This document shows, in pieces, positions 10,678 to 20,009 of a DNA stretch of 64,000 bases (positions within the stretch are counted from its first letter, which is position 1; each line of letters begins with the position of its first letter). The position numbers were made by a program, and so were the translations under genes. Source of the DNA: Flavobacterium aerium (GTDB lineage: Bacteria; Bacteroidota; Bacteroidia; Flavobacteriales; Flavobacteriaceae). The notes under the pieces are model-generated. The model did not search any database, was not told the DNA's origin, and was given only the letters and a program-made list of their open reading frames with translations. The DNA lies in assembly GCF_030766725.1 (NCBI RefSeq), contig NZ_JARQWR010000010.1:114166-178165 (forward strand). Direction: 5' to 3'.

Positions 10678-13600
10678 TAAAAAGTTAAGTTCATACTAAA
10701 TCCGAAAGTTCTAGTTGCTGGATATTGACCAGCCGCTGCTAAACCTTGAGCATTACCTGAAGTATTTGAAGTTTCTGGATCATTATAATTTTTATTGTCT
10801 TTAGCCAAAACAGTGAATGGGTTTCTTGCGTTTATTCCAAAACGTACTGATGTCAAACCTGCATCTTTAATCAATTCCGTTGGTAAAGAATAACTCAACG
10901 CTAATTCTCTTACTTTAAATGCTGATGCATCTAAAACAAAGTTCTCTCCTACTGTTGTGTATTGTCTAGCATAATAAGACGCTACAGCTGGGTAAGTAGT
11001 TCCACCAGTAAGCACAGTAGTATTTTGCGTATATACTCCTGGCGCTGTTTGAATTACAGAATTTGGATAAATGAATCCTCCATTATCTCTATCAAAATCT
11101 GCAGATTCTAATAAGTGTCCGTGATAAGCTAGTTCTTGTTTTGTTCCAGAGTAAAACTGATGACCTGTTCTATAATCCATAACAGCACTCAATCTTAACC
11201 CTTTGTACTCTACCGCTGTATTAAATCCTAAGATATAATCTGGTGTAGATTTTCCTAATTTCTGAAATGTAGAACTAACACGTGGTGTACCCGTATTTGG
11301 GTTAATAACCACATTTCCTTCTGGATCTCTTACATAAGCCGTACCTTTAATTAATGGAAATTGCTCTCCTACAACAGCAAAAATACCCACATTACTAGTT
11401 CCACCTAAATTAACCTCATTAGTATCATCAGTAATTCTTGTAACAATTGATTTATTTGTAGAATAACTTACTCTATTTTCCCATTTGAAATCTTTTGTTT
11501 TAATTGGCGTAAAACCTAAGTCAATATCATAACCTGTTGTTTTCATCGCACCAATGTTCAATCTACTATTCGCTAAACCTGAAGCAGAAGATGCTGTCAC
11601 ATTCGTGATCAAATCTTTCGTATCTGTTCTGTAATATGATGCATCTAATGTTATACGATCATTAAAGAATCCTAAATTCAAACTAACCTCTTTAGTCGTA
11701 ATAAACTCTGGCTTGATTTGCTTACTTGTTGGTGTTTGATTTAGAATATAAGATGATAAGCTTCCAAATGGATATCCCGCAGGAAATACTCCGATTTCAT
11801 TAATTGCATAAGGCGCAACCGCTGAAGTATTACCTACTTTCACGATACTTCCTGAAAGCTTAGCATAACTCAACACATCCCCTTGCAAGCCTTCGAAAGC
11901 TTTTGTAGGAATGAATGATATACCAGCACTTGGGTAAAAATAATTATCTTTTTTACCTGGTGCATGCAATACAGAAGACCAGTCATTTCTCGCCGTTAAA
12001 TTCAAATACAAATAATCTTTAAATCCTAAATCCGCATTCGCTAGAACTGAAAATTTTCTTGATCTTACTGTTCTATTATCTAGTTCAGACGGTAAAGATG
12101 GTTGTAAAACGTTTGTAATATTATAGAATCCAGGGATATCTAAATTAGTTCCTCCAACTGAAGTAACTTTAAAATAATTATCTTGAAGATTATTACCAAT
12201 ATTAAATTTTAATGACAAATCATCACTTAACATATAATTGAAATTCAACAATAAATCACCATAAAAGTTTCTAGTTGTAGAATTATTTGATGCGTATTCT
12301 GAAACGATTGAATGTGAACCCTCAGCATATTGATAATCAGCCGTAGTTAACAAATCTTTATATCCATTTACATGTGATTCAAACCCCGTTTGTCTTACTT
12401 GTATATTTGCTACATATGTAATATTTATATTTTTATTAATTTCATATCCTAAAGTCGCAATACCATTTACAAAATCACTTCTGCTTTCTCTTCTATCATT
12501 TTCTCTGATCCAGTATGGACTACTATAGAAATAGGTCCAGTGATTTGCATTACTTGGGTTTGCAAACTTCTCTACCGGAATATTTGATGCTGTCATCATT
12601 AATCTTTGGTATAAATCAGGAGATGTCGTTTGTGTTTTTTGTGAAATATAATTCACATTTCCATCTACTGAAAATCTACCTACTTTTCTACCAGCCTTAA
12701 ACAAAACACTTGTACGATCCAAAGCATCACCTTGCACTACATACTCAGAATTTTGCTTATTTACAGTCAATATAGCATATCCAGACTCACCACCAGCATT
12801 TAATGTGAATCCATTTTGCTTAATGGTTCCAGTATTAAAAAACGGTTTAATATTATTTTTAATTGGAGAATATGGCAATAACATTACCTCACCATTTGCT
12901 TGCGGCAATCCTGTTGGCTGTAAAGATCCATCTAATAATGGTCCCCATCCTGAGTTTTCACCATTATCAAATTCTCCATCCCAACCTTGACCATACTTCG
13001 TTTGTCTTTTAGGCAACAAATAAATTTTTTCAAAATCTATAGATGAATTTACATTTACTGTTAATTTTTCATTTCCACTACCTTTTTTAGTAGTAACAAT
13101 GATTACACCATTCACCCCTTGCTCACCGTAAAGCGCAGCACCTTGCATACCTTTTATTACATTGACATTATCAATGATACTTGGAGGTAATTGTTGCAAA
13201 ACTGTTGCAGAAGAGATTACGTTATCAATAACGATTAAGGCTTGGTTATTTCCTGTTATCGATCTACTACCTCTCAATACAATTCTTGAAGTACCATCAA
13301 CACCATTATTTGTCTGATTAATTTGTAAACCAGAAACTTTACCTGTTAAACTTTGAATAACGTTAGGGTTATTCGCTTGCGTTAACTCCGTAGCTTTTAC
13401 TACTTGGTAACTTGAAGTAATCGCATCTGCTTTTCTCTTGATACCTAAAGCACCCGTTACTTCTACTTCTACAAGTGATTCAGCCTCTAATTCCATTTTT
13501 ACATTTACAGTATTCAATGCTCCAACCGTTGCCGTCTGGTTTTTCATACTTAAAAATGTAAATTCCAATACATCACCTGCTTTTGCTTTAATGGCATATT

Positions 13601-13775
13601 TACCATCAAAATCAGATTGGACTCCACGTGATGTTCCTTTGACAACAACGTTGACTCCTGGTAATGGTAATCCCCCTTCAGTAATTACCCCGGAAACAGT
13701 TTTCTCCTGCGCGAACGAAAACTGTATTGTAAACGCTAATAATAGCGCAAAAATCCATTTAAACTTCGATCTCAT
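10677..13775 (-). CDS. SusC/RagA-family TonB-dependent outer-membrane importer
   Basis: The 1032-residue protein has a signal peptide ending SFAQ, a carboxypeptidase-D-like N-terminal domain (VSGVITEGGLPLPGVNVVVK, then QSDFDGKYAIKAKAGDVLEF), a plug domain (VIQSLTGKVSGLQI, SRIVLRGSRSITG, GVNGVIIVTTKKG) and a 22-strand barrel ending GFSMNLTF. This is the standard SusC architecture. It is the first gene of a two-gene operon with the susD-like gene at 9121 and is transcribed away from a second susC across 645 bp. Its sequence is clearly related to but distinct from the susC at 14421. Substrate unknown; RagA-like peptide uptake is as likely as glycan uptake because no CAZyme genes are near. Confidence 0.93.
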   Translation of the reverse strand: MRSKFKWIFALLLAFTIQFSFAQEKTVSGVITEGGLPLPGVNVVVKGTSRGVQSDFDGKYAIKAKAGDVLEFTFLSMKNQTATVGALNTVNVKMELEAESLVEVEVTGALGIKRKADAITSSYQVVKATELTQANNPNVIQSLTGKVSGLQINQTNNGVDGTSRIVLRGSRSITGNNQALIVIDNVISSATVLQQLPPSIIDNVNVIKGMQGAALYGEQGVNGVIIVTTKKGSGNEKLTVNVNSSIDFEKIYLLPKRQTKYGQGWDGEFDNGENSGWGPLLDGSLQPTGLPQANGEVMLLPYSPIKNNIKPFFNTGTIKQNGFTLNAGGESGYAILTVNKQNSEYVVQGDALDRTSVLFKAGRKVGRFSVDGNVNYISQKTQTTSPDLYQRLMMTASNIPVEKFANPSNANHWTYFYSSPYWIRENDRRESRSDFVNGIATLGYEINKNINITYVANIQVRQTGFESHVNGYKDLLTTADYQYAEGSHSIVSEYASNNSTTRNFYGDLLLNFNYMLSDDLSLKFNIGNNLQDNYFKVTSVGGTNLDIPGFYNITNVLQPSLPSELDNRTVRSRKFSVLANADLGFKDYLYLNLTARNDWSSVLHAPGKKDNYFYPSAGISFIPTKAFEGLQGDVLSYAKLSGSIVKVGNTSAVAPYAINEIGVFPAGYPFGSLSSYILNQTPTSKQIKPEFITTKEVSLNLGFFNDRITLDASYYRTDTKDLITNVTASSASGLANSRLNIGAMKTTGYDIDLGFTPIKTKDFKWENRVSYSTNKSIVTRITDDTNEVNLGGTSNVGIFAVVGEQFPLIKGTAYVRDPEGNVVINPNTGTPRVSSTFQKLGKSTPDYILGFNTAVEYKGLRLSAVMDYRTGHQFYSGTKQELAYHGHLLESADFDRDNGGFIYPNSVIQTAPGVYTQNTTVLTGGTTYPAVASYYARQYTTVGENFVLDASAFKVRELALSYSLPTELIKDAGLTSVRFGINARNPFTVLAKDNKNYNDPETSNTSGNAQGLAAAGQYPATRTFGFSMNLTF

Positions 13776-13803
13776 ATTTGTTATAGTTTAGTTAAATATT
13801 AGC

Positions 13804-13817
13804 CAAAAATCATAAAA
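13804..13817 (-). promoter_or_regulatory. Putative core promoter element of the minus-strand susC
   Basis: The minus strand reads TTTTATGATTTTTG, ending 28 nt before the ATG. GATTTTTG resembles the -7 box TAnnTTTG with one mismatch, and a TTTG lies 20 nt further upstream, an acceptable spacing. The same 14-mer with one change precedes the divergent susC. Confidence 0.4.
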
Positions 13818-14039
13818 AAAACTTAAACAAACAAATATTAATTAACAATAAAAATGTTAATTAATTAATTTATAACAAAATCTCCTTTAAAACAAGAAAC
13901 AACTGACACAAACTTTAACACCTTAAATAAGTAAGTATATATTAATATTTTAACTAAAAAAATATCTTGAACATAAAATTTAACATCAATAAAAAATCAA
14001 AAAATCAATTAAAACTTCATTTACTCTATAATTATAAAT

Positions 14040-14055
14040 TGTTAATTTTTTAACA
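14040..14055. promoter_or_regulatory. Inverted repeat TGTTAA-N4-TTAACA, candidate operator
   Basis: The 16 bp read TGTTAATTTTTTAACA: 6-bp perfect arms with a 4-bp spacer. It lies near the middle of the divergent susC control region. Its symmetry suits a dimeric DNA-binding protein. Related half-sites recur along the region. Confidence 0.4.
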
Positions 14056-14305
14056 TATACTAAACAACCACGATATAGTTAACCTTATGTTAATAATGTA
14101 ATCTATATCCTACTTTTAAAACAAACATTGTTAACAGTAAAAAGACTACATAAAAAATGTTAAATTGAGTACAAAAAGAGGTGAAAATTCAACAAAAAAA
14201 GAGATGAAAAAAAAGCAAGAAAAGTATTGGTAAAAAAGTATATACAACAAACAATAGACCTCGCAAAACATACAGCATATTTATATTGAGAATAAAATTT
14301 TAAAT

Positions 14306-14320
14306 TGTTATAAAATAACA
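14306..14320. promoter_or_regulatory. Inverted repeat TGTTAT-N3-ATAACA, candidate operator
   Basis: Perfect 6-bp arms with a 3-bp spacer, about 100 bp upstream of the plus-strand susC. It is nested in an outer pair TAAATTGT (14301-14308) and ACAATTTA (14325-14332), so the DNA or RNA could also form an imperfect stem. Confidence 0.35.
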
Positions 14321-14382
14321 TAACACAATTTATATGTTAAATTGTTCGATATTTAATGTTATCGTTAGGTTAATTAAGTTTA

Positions 14383-14396
14383 TTTTATGACTTTTG
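14383..14396 (+). promoter_or_regulatory. Putative core promoter element of the plus-strand susC
   Basis: TTTTATGACTTTTG ends 24 nt before the ATG at 14421. It is the mirror counterpart of the element at 13804-13817 (13 of 14 bases identical). GACTTTTG is a one-mismatch version of TAnnTTTG; no clear -33 TTTG was found. Confidence 0.35.
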
Positions 14397-14420
14397 AATT
14401 TCTAATCAAAATAAATTAAA

Positions 14421-17400
14421 ATGAAAAACAAGTTGAATGTGTTCTTGGCACTTTTGCTAGGACTTTTTGTGCAGATATCCTTTGCACAAGAAATTACCGT
14501 TTCGGGTATTGTATCCGATAATAGCGGACTCCCGTTACCCGGAGTAAATGTTTCCATAAAGGGAGCAAAAACTGGTATCCAAACTGATTTTGATGGTAAA
14601 TACGCTATCAAAGCTGACAAAGGACAAGTTTTAGTTTTTACTTTTATTGGAATGAAAACGACAGAGAAAGTTATCACAGCTGCTAAACTGGATTTAGTAA
14701 TGCAAGATGATGCTGTAGAATTAGAAGGTGTAGTAGTAACTGCCTTAGGTATTAAAAGAGAGAAAAAATCTTTGGGTTATGCTTCACAAGAAGTAAAAGG
14801 AGATTTAATTTCTGAAAGTGGTCAAAACAATGCACTTAGTGCTCTTTCTGGAAATGTTGCTGGTATTCAAGTAACAGCGCCATCTACAATGGGTGGGTCA
14901 TCTAGAATTGTACTAAGAGGTGTTGGTTCTGTAACAGGAGACAACAGACCATTAATTGTTGTTGATGGAATTCCATTAGACAATGGAAACTACAACGACG
15001 TGAATACTCAAAGAGGTGCAGGAGGAAGAGATTATGGTGATGCAACCGCCGATATCAATCCAAATGACATCGAGTCTATCACAGTACTTAAAGGAGGTCC
15101 AGCATCTGCTTTATATGGTAGTAGAGCTGGTAATGGTGCTATTTTGTACACTACTAAATCAGGTAAAAAAGGAAAAACTGAAATCGTATTCAATTCAGGA
15201 TTAACTTTAGAATCTGTAAACATTATGCCTAAACTTCAAAATCAATATGGTGGTGGTTCAAGTCCAACATTTGATACGGCAACAATTAATGGTCAAGTTT
15301 ACAACATCCCTGCCTATGATACAGATGAAAGCTGGGGACCAAAGTTTGAGAACCAACCTTACTTACCATGGAATGCATTTGATCCAGAATTTGCTGGAGA
15401 CTATTTAAAACCAATTGCATGGAGTGCTTCAAAAAATGATGTAAGATCATTCTTTAACACCGGAGTTACAAGAAATAACTCTATTGCATTATCCAAATCA
15501 TTTCAGGATGGTAGTAGTGTTCGTTTTTCTTACGCAAACAACATGACTGAAGGTATTGTACCAAACTCTAAGTTAAACAAAAACACTTTTAATATCAATG
15601 CTAGTTCTCAATTAACAGAGAAATTAAAAGTAGAAGCAATGGTTAACTTTACTCAAACTAAAGGTTTTAATAGACCAGAGGTTGGATATGGAGATAACTC
15701 TTTAGGTCAGAAATTCTTCCAATGGGGTCAAAGACAACTTGATTTCAATACATTGAAAGATTACAAACTAGCTAATGGTGATCAAAGATCATGGAATAGA
15801 ACATCTTATGATGATGGAACTCCATTGTATTCTGACAACCCATATTGGACAATTTATGAAAACACTTCAGAAGACAAGAGAAATCGTTTGTATGGAAATG
15901 CAAAAATAACCTATAACATTACACCTGATTTATTCGTTGTAGGGAACTTGTATGCAGATACTTATAACTTTAGAACCAATGAAAGAGTTGCAATTGGATC
16001 TAATGCACAATCAAGTTATAAAGAAACTAATAGAACATTAACTGATATTAATTACGAAGCTCGTTTACATTACAACAAAACTTTTGGTGAATTCAGTGTT
16101 AGTGCTTTTGCAGGGGTAAACAGAAGACAATTTATCTTGAACGAATTAAGCGGTGAAACTGTTGGAGGACTAAAACTACCTGGATTATTCAACTTTGGTA
16201 ATAGTGTTGCACAAGCATTAGCGAAAAACACTGAGTCAAGAAAAAGAACAAATAGTGCCTATGCTTTCCTATCTCTAGGATACAAAGACATGTTATTTAT
16301 TGAGGCAACAGACAGAAATGACTGGTTTTCAACTACTACAAAAGATGTAAATTATGCATCTGTAACAGGAAGTTTTGTATTTTCAACATTATTGAAAGAA
16401 GCTAACTGGTTAAGTTTTGGTAAAATCCGTGCAGGATGGGCTCAAGCTGGTAATGATACAGATCCATACCGTTTAGCTAATTACAAAACTATCAATCAAC
16501 CTTTCCAAGGTGATGTAACTTATTCTAACCCAAGAATATTAAACAATCCGAGTTTAGTTCCAGAAATGAAAACTACTAAAGAGGTTGGTTTAGAAATGAG
16601 ATTATTTAATAGTAGAGTTGGAATTGATCTTTCATACTATGATGCGATCACAAAAGACCTTATTACTCCATTAGAACTAGATCCATCAACTGGATTTACA
16701 GCTAAATACATCAATGCTGGTAGACTACAAAACAGAGGTTTTGAAGCAACAGTGAATGTAATGCCAATACAAACAGAAGATTTCAGCTGGAATGTAACTT
16801 GGAACTTTGCGAAAAACAACAACAAACTACTTGAACTATATGAAGGAGTAGAAAGTTTACAAATAGCACAAGCTCCTTTTAGAGCTAGATTATTGGCTGT
16901 TGTTGGTGAGCAATACGGTCAAATCTACGGAACGGATTATACGTATGATGCTAATGGTAATAAAATAATCGACCCTAATACAGGTTTATATGTAGCTTCA
17001 GGACAAAAATCTTTAGGTTCTATTACTCCAGACTATAACATGGGATTGAGAAATACAATAAAATATCAAAATGTAAGTCTTAGTTTCTTGATTGACATGC
17101 AAAAAGGTGGTAGTTATTTCTCTACAACACATATGTATGGTACATACTCAGGTATGTTAGAGAATACTGCTGCAAATGGTATTAGAGAAAATGGAGTTGT
17201 GTTGGACGGTGTTCTACCAGATGGTACTCCTAATACTAAAAACATTACAGCTCAAGCATGGGCAAAAGCACATAACAATAGTGTAGATGCACAAAACGTG
17301 TTTAAATCTGATTATTTCAAATTAAGAGAAGTTACATTGTCTTATAATTTACCGAAAAAATATGTAGGTCCATTTGATGGAATTCAAATTTCAGCTTATG

Positions 17401-17546
17401 GTAGAAATTTATTTACATGGGGACTTGATTGGAAAGGAATGGATCCAGAGATGGCTTCATATGGAAGTGGAAACGTTCAGGGAATTGAAGGAGGATCATT
17501 GCCTTCAACAAGAACGTATGGTATGAATGTTCAGTTTAAATTCTAA
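14421..17546 (+). CDS. SusC/RagA-family TonB-dependent outer-membrane importer
   Basis: The 1041-residue protein has a signal peptide ending SFAQ, a carboxypeptidase-D-like domain (GLPLPGVNVSIKGAKTGIQT, DFDGKYAIKADKGQVL), a plug (NALSALSGNVAGIQV, SRIVLRGVGSVTGDNRPLIV, GNGAILYTTKSGKKG) and a barrel ending GMNVQFKF. The plug contains an insertion around residues 190-215 (YNDVNTQRGAGGRDYGDATA) not present in the divergent susC. It is followed after 18 nt by its susD partner. As with the divergent pair, the substrate cannot be assigned; the DPNTGL/YDANGNKI loops are usual for the family. Confidence 0.94.
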   Translation: MKNKLNVFLALLLGLFVQISFAQEITVSGIVSDNSGLPLPGVNVSIKGAKTGIQTDFDGKYAIKADKGQVLVFTFIGMKTTEKVITAAKLDLVMQDDAVELEGVVVTALGIKREKKSLGYASQEVKGDLISESGQNNALSALSGNVAGIQVTAPSTMGGSSRIVLRGVGSVTGDNRPLIVVDGIPLDNGNYNDVNTQRGAGGRDYGDATADINPNDIESITVLKGGPASALYGSRAGNGAILYTTKSGKKGKTEIVFNSGLTLESVNIMPKLQNQYGGGSSPTFDTATINGQVYNIPAYDTDESWGPKFENQPYLPWNAFDPEFAGDYLKPIAWSASKNDVRSFFNTGVTRNNSIALSKSFQDGSSVRFSYANNMTEGIVPNSKLNKNTFNINASSQLTEKLKVEAMVNFTQTKGFNRPEVGYGDNSLGQKFFQWGQRQLDFNTLKDYKLANGDQRSWNRTSYDDGTPLYSDNPYWTIYENTSEDKRNRLYGNAKITYNITPDLFVVGNLYADTYNFRTNERVAIGSNAQSSYKETNRTLTDINYEARLHYNKTFGEFSVSAFAGVNRRQFILNELSGETVGGLKLPGLFNFGNSVAQALAKNTESRKRTNSAYAFLSLGYKDMLFIEATDRNDWFSTTTKDVNYASVTGSFVFSTLLKEANWLSFGKIRAGWAQAGNDTDPYRLANYKTINQPFQGDVTYSNPRILNNPSLVPEMKTTKEVGLEMRLFNSRVGIDLSYYDAITKDLITPLELDPSTGFTAKYINAGRLQNRGFEATVNVMPIQTEDFSWNVTWNFAKNNNKLLELYEGVESLQIAQAPFRARLLAVVGEQYGQIYGTDYTYDANGNKIIDPNTGLYVASGQKSLGSITPDYNMGLRNTIKYQNVSLSFLIDMQKGGSYFSTTHMYGTYSGMLENTAANGIRENGVVLDGVLPDGTPNTKNITAQAWAKAHNNSVDAQNVFKSDYFKLREVTLSYNLPKKYVGPFDGIQISAYGRNLFTWGLDWKGMDPEMASYGSGNVQGIEGGSLPSTRTYGMNVQFKF

Positions 17547-17564
17547 TTAAAAACTTAAGAAACA

Positions 17565-19139
17565 ATGAAAAAAATATTTATAACTGCCTTAGCAGTAACT
17601 TCAATATTTGCTTTTGTAAGCTGTAGTGAAGATTTTGACAGCATTAACACAAGTCCAAATCTTCCCGAAAATGTGCTCTCAAGCGGTTTATTCAATAATG
17701 CGAATAAACAAATCATGGATGGAACCAGAGGTGGATTTTCTTCTGGAAGAATGTTTTTGCCATGGGTACAATATTCTGCACAAAGAAATTATACTCCAGA
17801 GGATCGTTTTCAATTTAGACAAGAGGTAAACTCTAGCTTATATAGAGATATTTATTTAGCAGCGAAAAACTATAGAACAATAATCGAGTTAAATACAAAT
17901 CCAAAAACTAGCTTAGAAATGGCTAAGTATGGTAATTTAGAAAATCAAATCGCTGCTGCAAGAATTATGCTAAGCTATTCGTTTTTACAACTTGTAGATA
18001 TGTATGGAGATATTCCTTATTATTCTTATGGTAATCCTGACCCAGATTTTCAAGCATTACAATTGGAAGACAAAGAAATCTTAATGCCTAAATTTGCTTC
18101 TCAAACAAAAATCTATACGGATATTCTTAAAGAATTGAAAGAATCTGTTGCGATGATTGATACAGCAGAACCTTTATTTACAGAAGGTGATCAACTTTTT
18201 GGAAATCCTGAAAAACTAAAACGATTTGCAAATTCTTTACGTTTAAGAATTGCCACTAGAGTAAAAGGTGTTATCCCAACAGCTGCAGCCGACATCACGG
18301 ATGCAATTGCTTCTGGTGTAATGCAGTCTAATGATGATACAGTAGGAGTTACTTATCAAAAAGATGATGTATTACCTAGCCCATTCTATTCTTCTTATTT
18401 CATAGGAAGTACTCGAAATGACTTTTCTGTATCAAGTACTATGGTTGATTTATTAAAAGGGGACCGTGGTATTTTTGGACTAGACCCAAGATTACAGAAA
18501 TATGTAGCGCCAAATACAGCTTCAATTGGAGCAATCAAAAATCAAACGTATCAAGAATCAGATGATTTAACTGTATACAAAGGAATGCCTTATGGAATCC
18601 CAGATGCAATGACATCATCACAAAGAGCAAATGCATCCGGATTTAGCTATAATGTAATCAAACAGGATTATACAGAAATTTTCATGGAGTATGCTGAAGT
18701 TGAATTCTTATTATCAGAAAACAATGGATGGAACCAACAAAATTATGAGAATGGAGTAAAAGCATCTATGGAAAGATGGAAAGTTGACCCAGCAAAAATT
18801 ACTACTTTTGTAGGAGCTTTGCCAGCTGCTTCACAAGCGAATGTATTAAATCAAAAGTATGTAGCTTTATTTATGCAACCTGTTGAAGCATGGGCTGAAT
18901 ATAGAAGAACTGGATTCCCTAACACTCTTTTACTTCCAGGTCAAACGGCTAATCTTATTAATCCTTACCAAGGAGCTACAACTTATGTGTTTACACCTCT
19001 AGTTCCTTTAACAGAAATGCCTGCAAGAGCAACGTATCCTGTAAGTGTGCAAACATTAAACAGAGCAAATTATGATGCTGCTTCTCAAAATATTGGAGGA
19101 GATTTTTTAACTACTAAACTAATTTGGGATTTAAATTAG
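17565..19139 (+). CDS. SusD/RagB-family nutrient-binding lipoprotein
   Basis: The 524-residue product starts MKKIFITALAVTSIFAFVSC, a clear lipoprotein signal with the modified Cys at 20, then SEDFDSINTSPNLPENVL. The SusD-like_2 features are present: a helical bundle with YSFLQLVDMYGDIPYYSYG near residue 140 and the C-terminal YVALFMQPVEAWAEYRRTGF helix near residue 430. It should sit on the cell surface as the lid of the SusC encoded 18 nt upstream. A terminator follows. Confidence 0.92.
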   Translation: MKKIFITALAVTSIFAFVSCSEDFDSINTSPNLPENVLSSGLFNNANKQIMDGTRGGFSSGRMFLPWVQYSAQRNYTPEDRFQFRQEVNSSLYRDIYLAAKNYRTIIELNTNPKTSLEMAKYGNLENQIAAARIMLSYSFLQLVDMYGDIPYYSYGNPDPDFQALQLEDKEILMPKFASQTKIYTDILKELKESVAMIDTAEPLFTEGDQLFGNPEKLKRFANSLRLRIATRVKGVIPTAAADITDAIASGVMQSNDDTVGVTYQKDDVLPSPFYSSYFIGSTRNDFSVSSTMVDLLKGDRGIFGLDPRLQKYVAPNTASIGAIKNQTYQESDDLTVYKGMPYGIPDAMTSSQRANASGFSYNVIKQDYTEIFMEYAEVEFLLSENNGWNQQNYENGVKASMERWKVDPAKITTFVGALPAASQANVLNQKYVALFMQPVEAWAEYRRTGFPNTLLLPGQTANLINPYQGATTYVFTPLVPLTEMPARATYPVSVQTLNRANYDAASQNIGGDFLTTKLIWDLN

Positions 19140-19164
19140 TCTTATAATTTTCTACTATAACTTT

Positions 19165-19199
19165 AAAACCATCCGTAATAAAATACGGGTGGTTTTTTT
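19165..19199 (+). terminator. Terminator after the plus-strand susC-susD operon
   Basis: AAAACCATCCGTA / TACGGGTGGTTTT with one G-T pair and a short A-rich loop, followed by seven T. The U-run runs directly into the -7 box of the next gene (rlmB), leaving almost no space between the two units. Confidence 0.75.
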
Positions 19200-19200
19200 A

Positions 19201-19208
19201 TATCTTTG
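19201..19208 (+). promoter_or_regulatory. -7 box of rlmB, next to the start codon
   Basis: TATCTTTG matches TAnnTTTG exactly and is followed by CACC and then the ATG at 19213. With initiation usually a few bases after the box, the mRNA would start at or just before the ATG. No clear -33 TTTG is visible because the terminator occupies that place. Confidence 0.6.
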
Positions 19209-19212
19209 CACC

Positions 19213-19950
19213 ATGGAAAAAGAACATCAAATTTTTGGAATTAGAGCAATTATTGAAGCAATACAGGCTGGTAAAGAAATCGACAAGGTTTTTATACAAA
19301 AAGAAGCTCAAGGTGAATTAATGAAAGACTTAATGAAAGTCTTGAAACGTAATAATGTAAACTTCTCTTATGTTCCAGTTGAAAAATTAAATCGACTTAC
19401 TCCAAATAATCATCAGGGTGCTGTAGCAAGCATTGCTCCTATTTCTTTTCATGATTTAGAAACAATGATTGAAAGTGTTTTAGAATCAGGCCAAACTCCT
19501 TTATTTCTAATATTGGATCAAATTTCTGATGCTCGAAATTTCGGAGCTATAATCCGTACCGCAGAATGCACTGGTGTTAATGGAATTATTGTTCAGAAGC
19601 AAGGGTCTGCTCCTGTTAATGGTGATACGGTAAAAACATCCGCAGGTGCCGTTTTTAATGTTCCTATCTGTAAAGTAGAACATATAAAAGATGCTATTTT
19701 CCATCTTCAAGGTTCAGGAATAAAAACGATTGCTGCTACAGAAAAAACAGATCAAACTATTTATGATATCGCATTGAATGAACCTATTGCAATCATCATG
19801 GGGTCTGAAGATAGAGGTGTTAATCCTTCCGTATTAAAAATTGTAGATGAAAAGGCAAAATTACCAATGTTTGGTACAATCTCTTCATTAAACGTTTCTG
19901 TTGCTTGTGGAGCTTTTCTTTATGAAACCATCCGTCAAAGAAGTTTATAA
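19213..19950 (+). CDS. rlmB: 23S rRNA (guanosine-2'-O-)-methyltransferase RlmB
   Basis: RlmB methylates the ribose of G2251 in the P loop of 23S rRNA. The 245-residue protein has the N-terminal L30e-like substrate-binding domain (about 1-75, starting MEKEHQIFGIRAIIEAIQAG) and the SpoU/TrmH knotted domain with motifs DQISDARNFGAIIRTAE, IMGSEDRGVN and ISSLNVSVACGAFLYE. An in-frame ATG eight codons upstream lies inside the terminator of susD, so the start at 19213 is preferred. It is a single-gene unit ended by the hairpin at 19967-20006. Confidence 0.93.
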   Translation: MEKEHQIFGIRAIIEAIQAGKEIDKVFIQKEAQGELMKDLMKVLKRNNVNFSYVPVEKLNRLTPNNHQGAVASIAPISFHDLETMIESVLESGQTPLFLILDQISDARNFGAIIRTAECTGVNGIIVQKQGSAPVNGDTVKTSAGAVFNVPICKVEHIKDAIFHLQGSGIKTIAATEKTDQTIYDIALNEPIAIIMGSEDRGVNPSVLKIVDEKAKLPMFGTISSLNVSVACGAFLYETIRQRSL

Positions 19951-19966
19951 AAAATAAAACTATTCT

Positions 19967-20006
19967 ATAGAAAAGCCGCTTAATTCATAATTAAGCGGCT
20001 TTTCTA
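19967..20006. terminator. Bidirectional terminator between rlmB and the rhomboid gene
   Basis: An 18-bp stem (TAGAAAAGCCGCTTAATT and its complement) with a 3-nt loop, bearing T-rich ends on both strands. It separates two convergent genes and should serve both. Confidence 0.85.
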
Positions 20007-20009
20007 TGT

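Larger units (their letters stand above)
13776..14420. promoter_or_regulatory. Shared 645-bp AT-rich control region between two divergent susC genes
   Basis: No plausible gene is present; the stretch is far more AT-rich than its neighbours. It should hold both susC promoters. I count about ten copies of TGTTAA or its complement TTAACA, including the inverted repeat TGTTAA-N4-TTAACA (14040-14055), the palindrome TGTTAACA (14129-14136) and TGTTAT-N3-ATAACA (14306-14320). Both susC genes have TTTTATGA(C/T)TTTTG 24-28 nt before their ATG. No regulator gene lies alongside, so control is probably by a factor encoded elsewhere. Confidence 0.6.
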
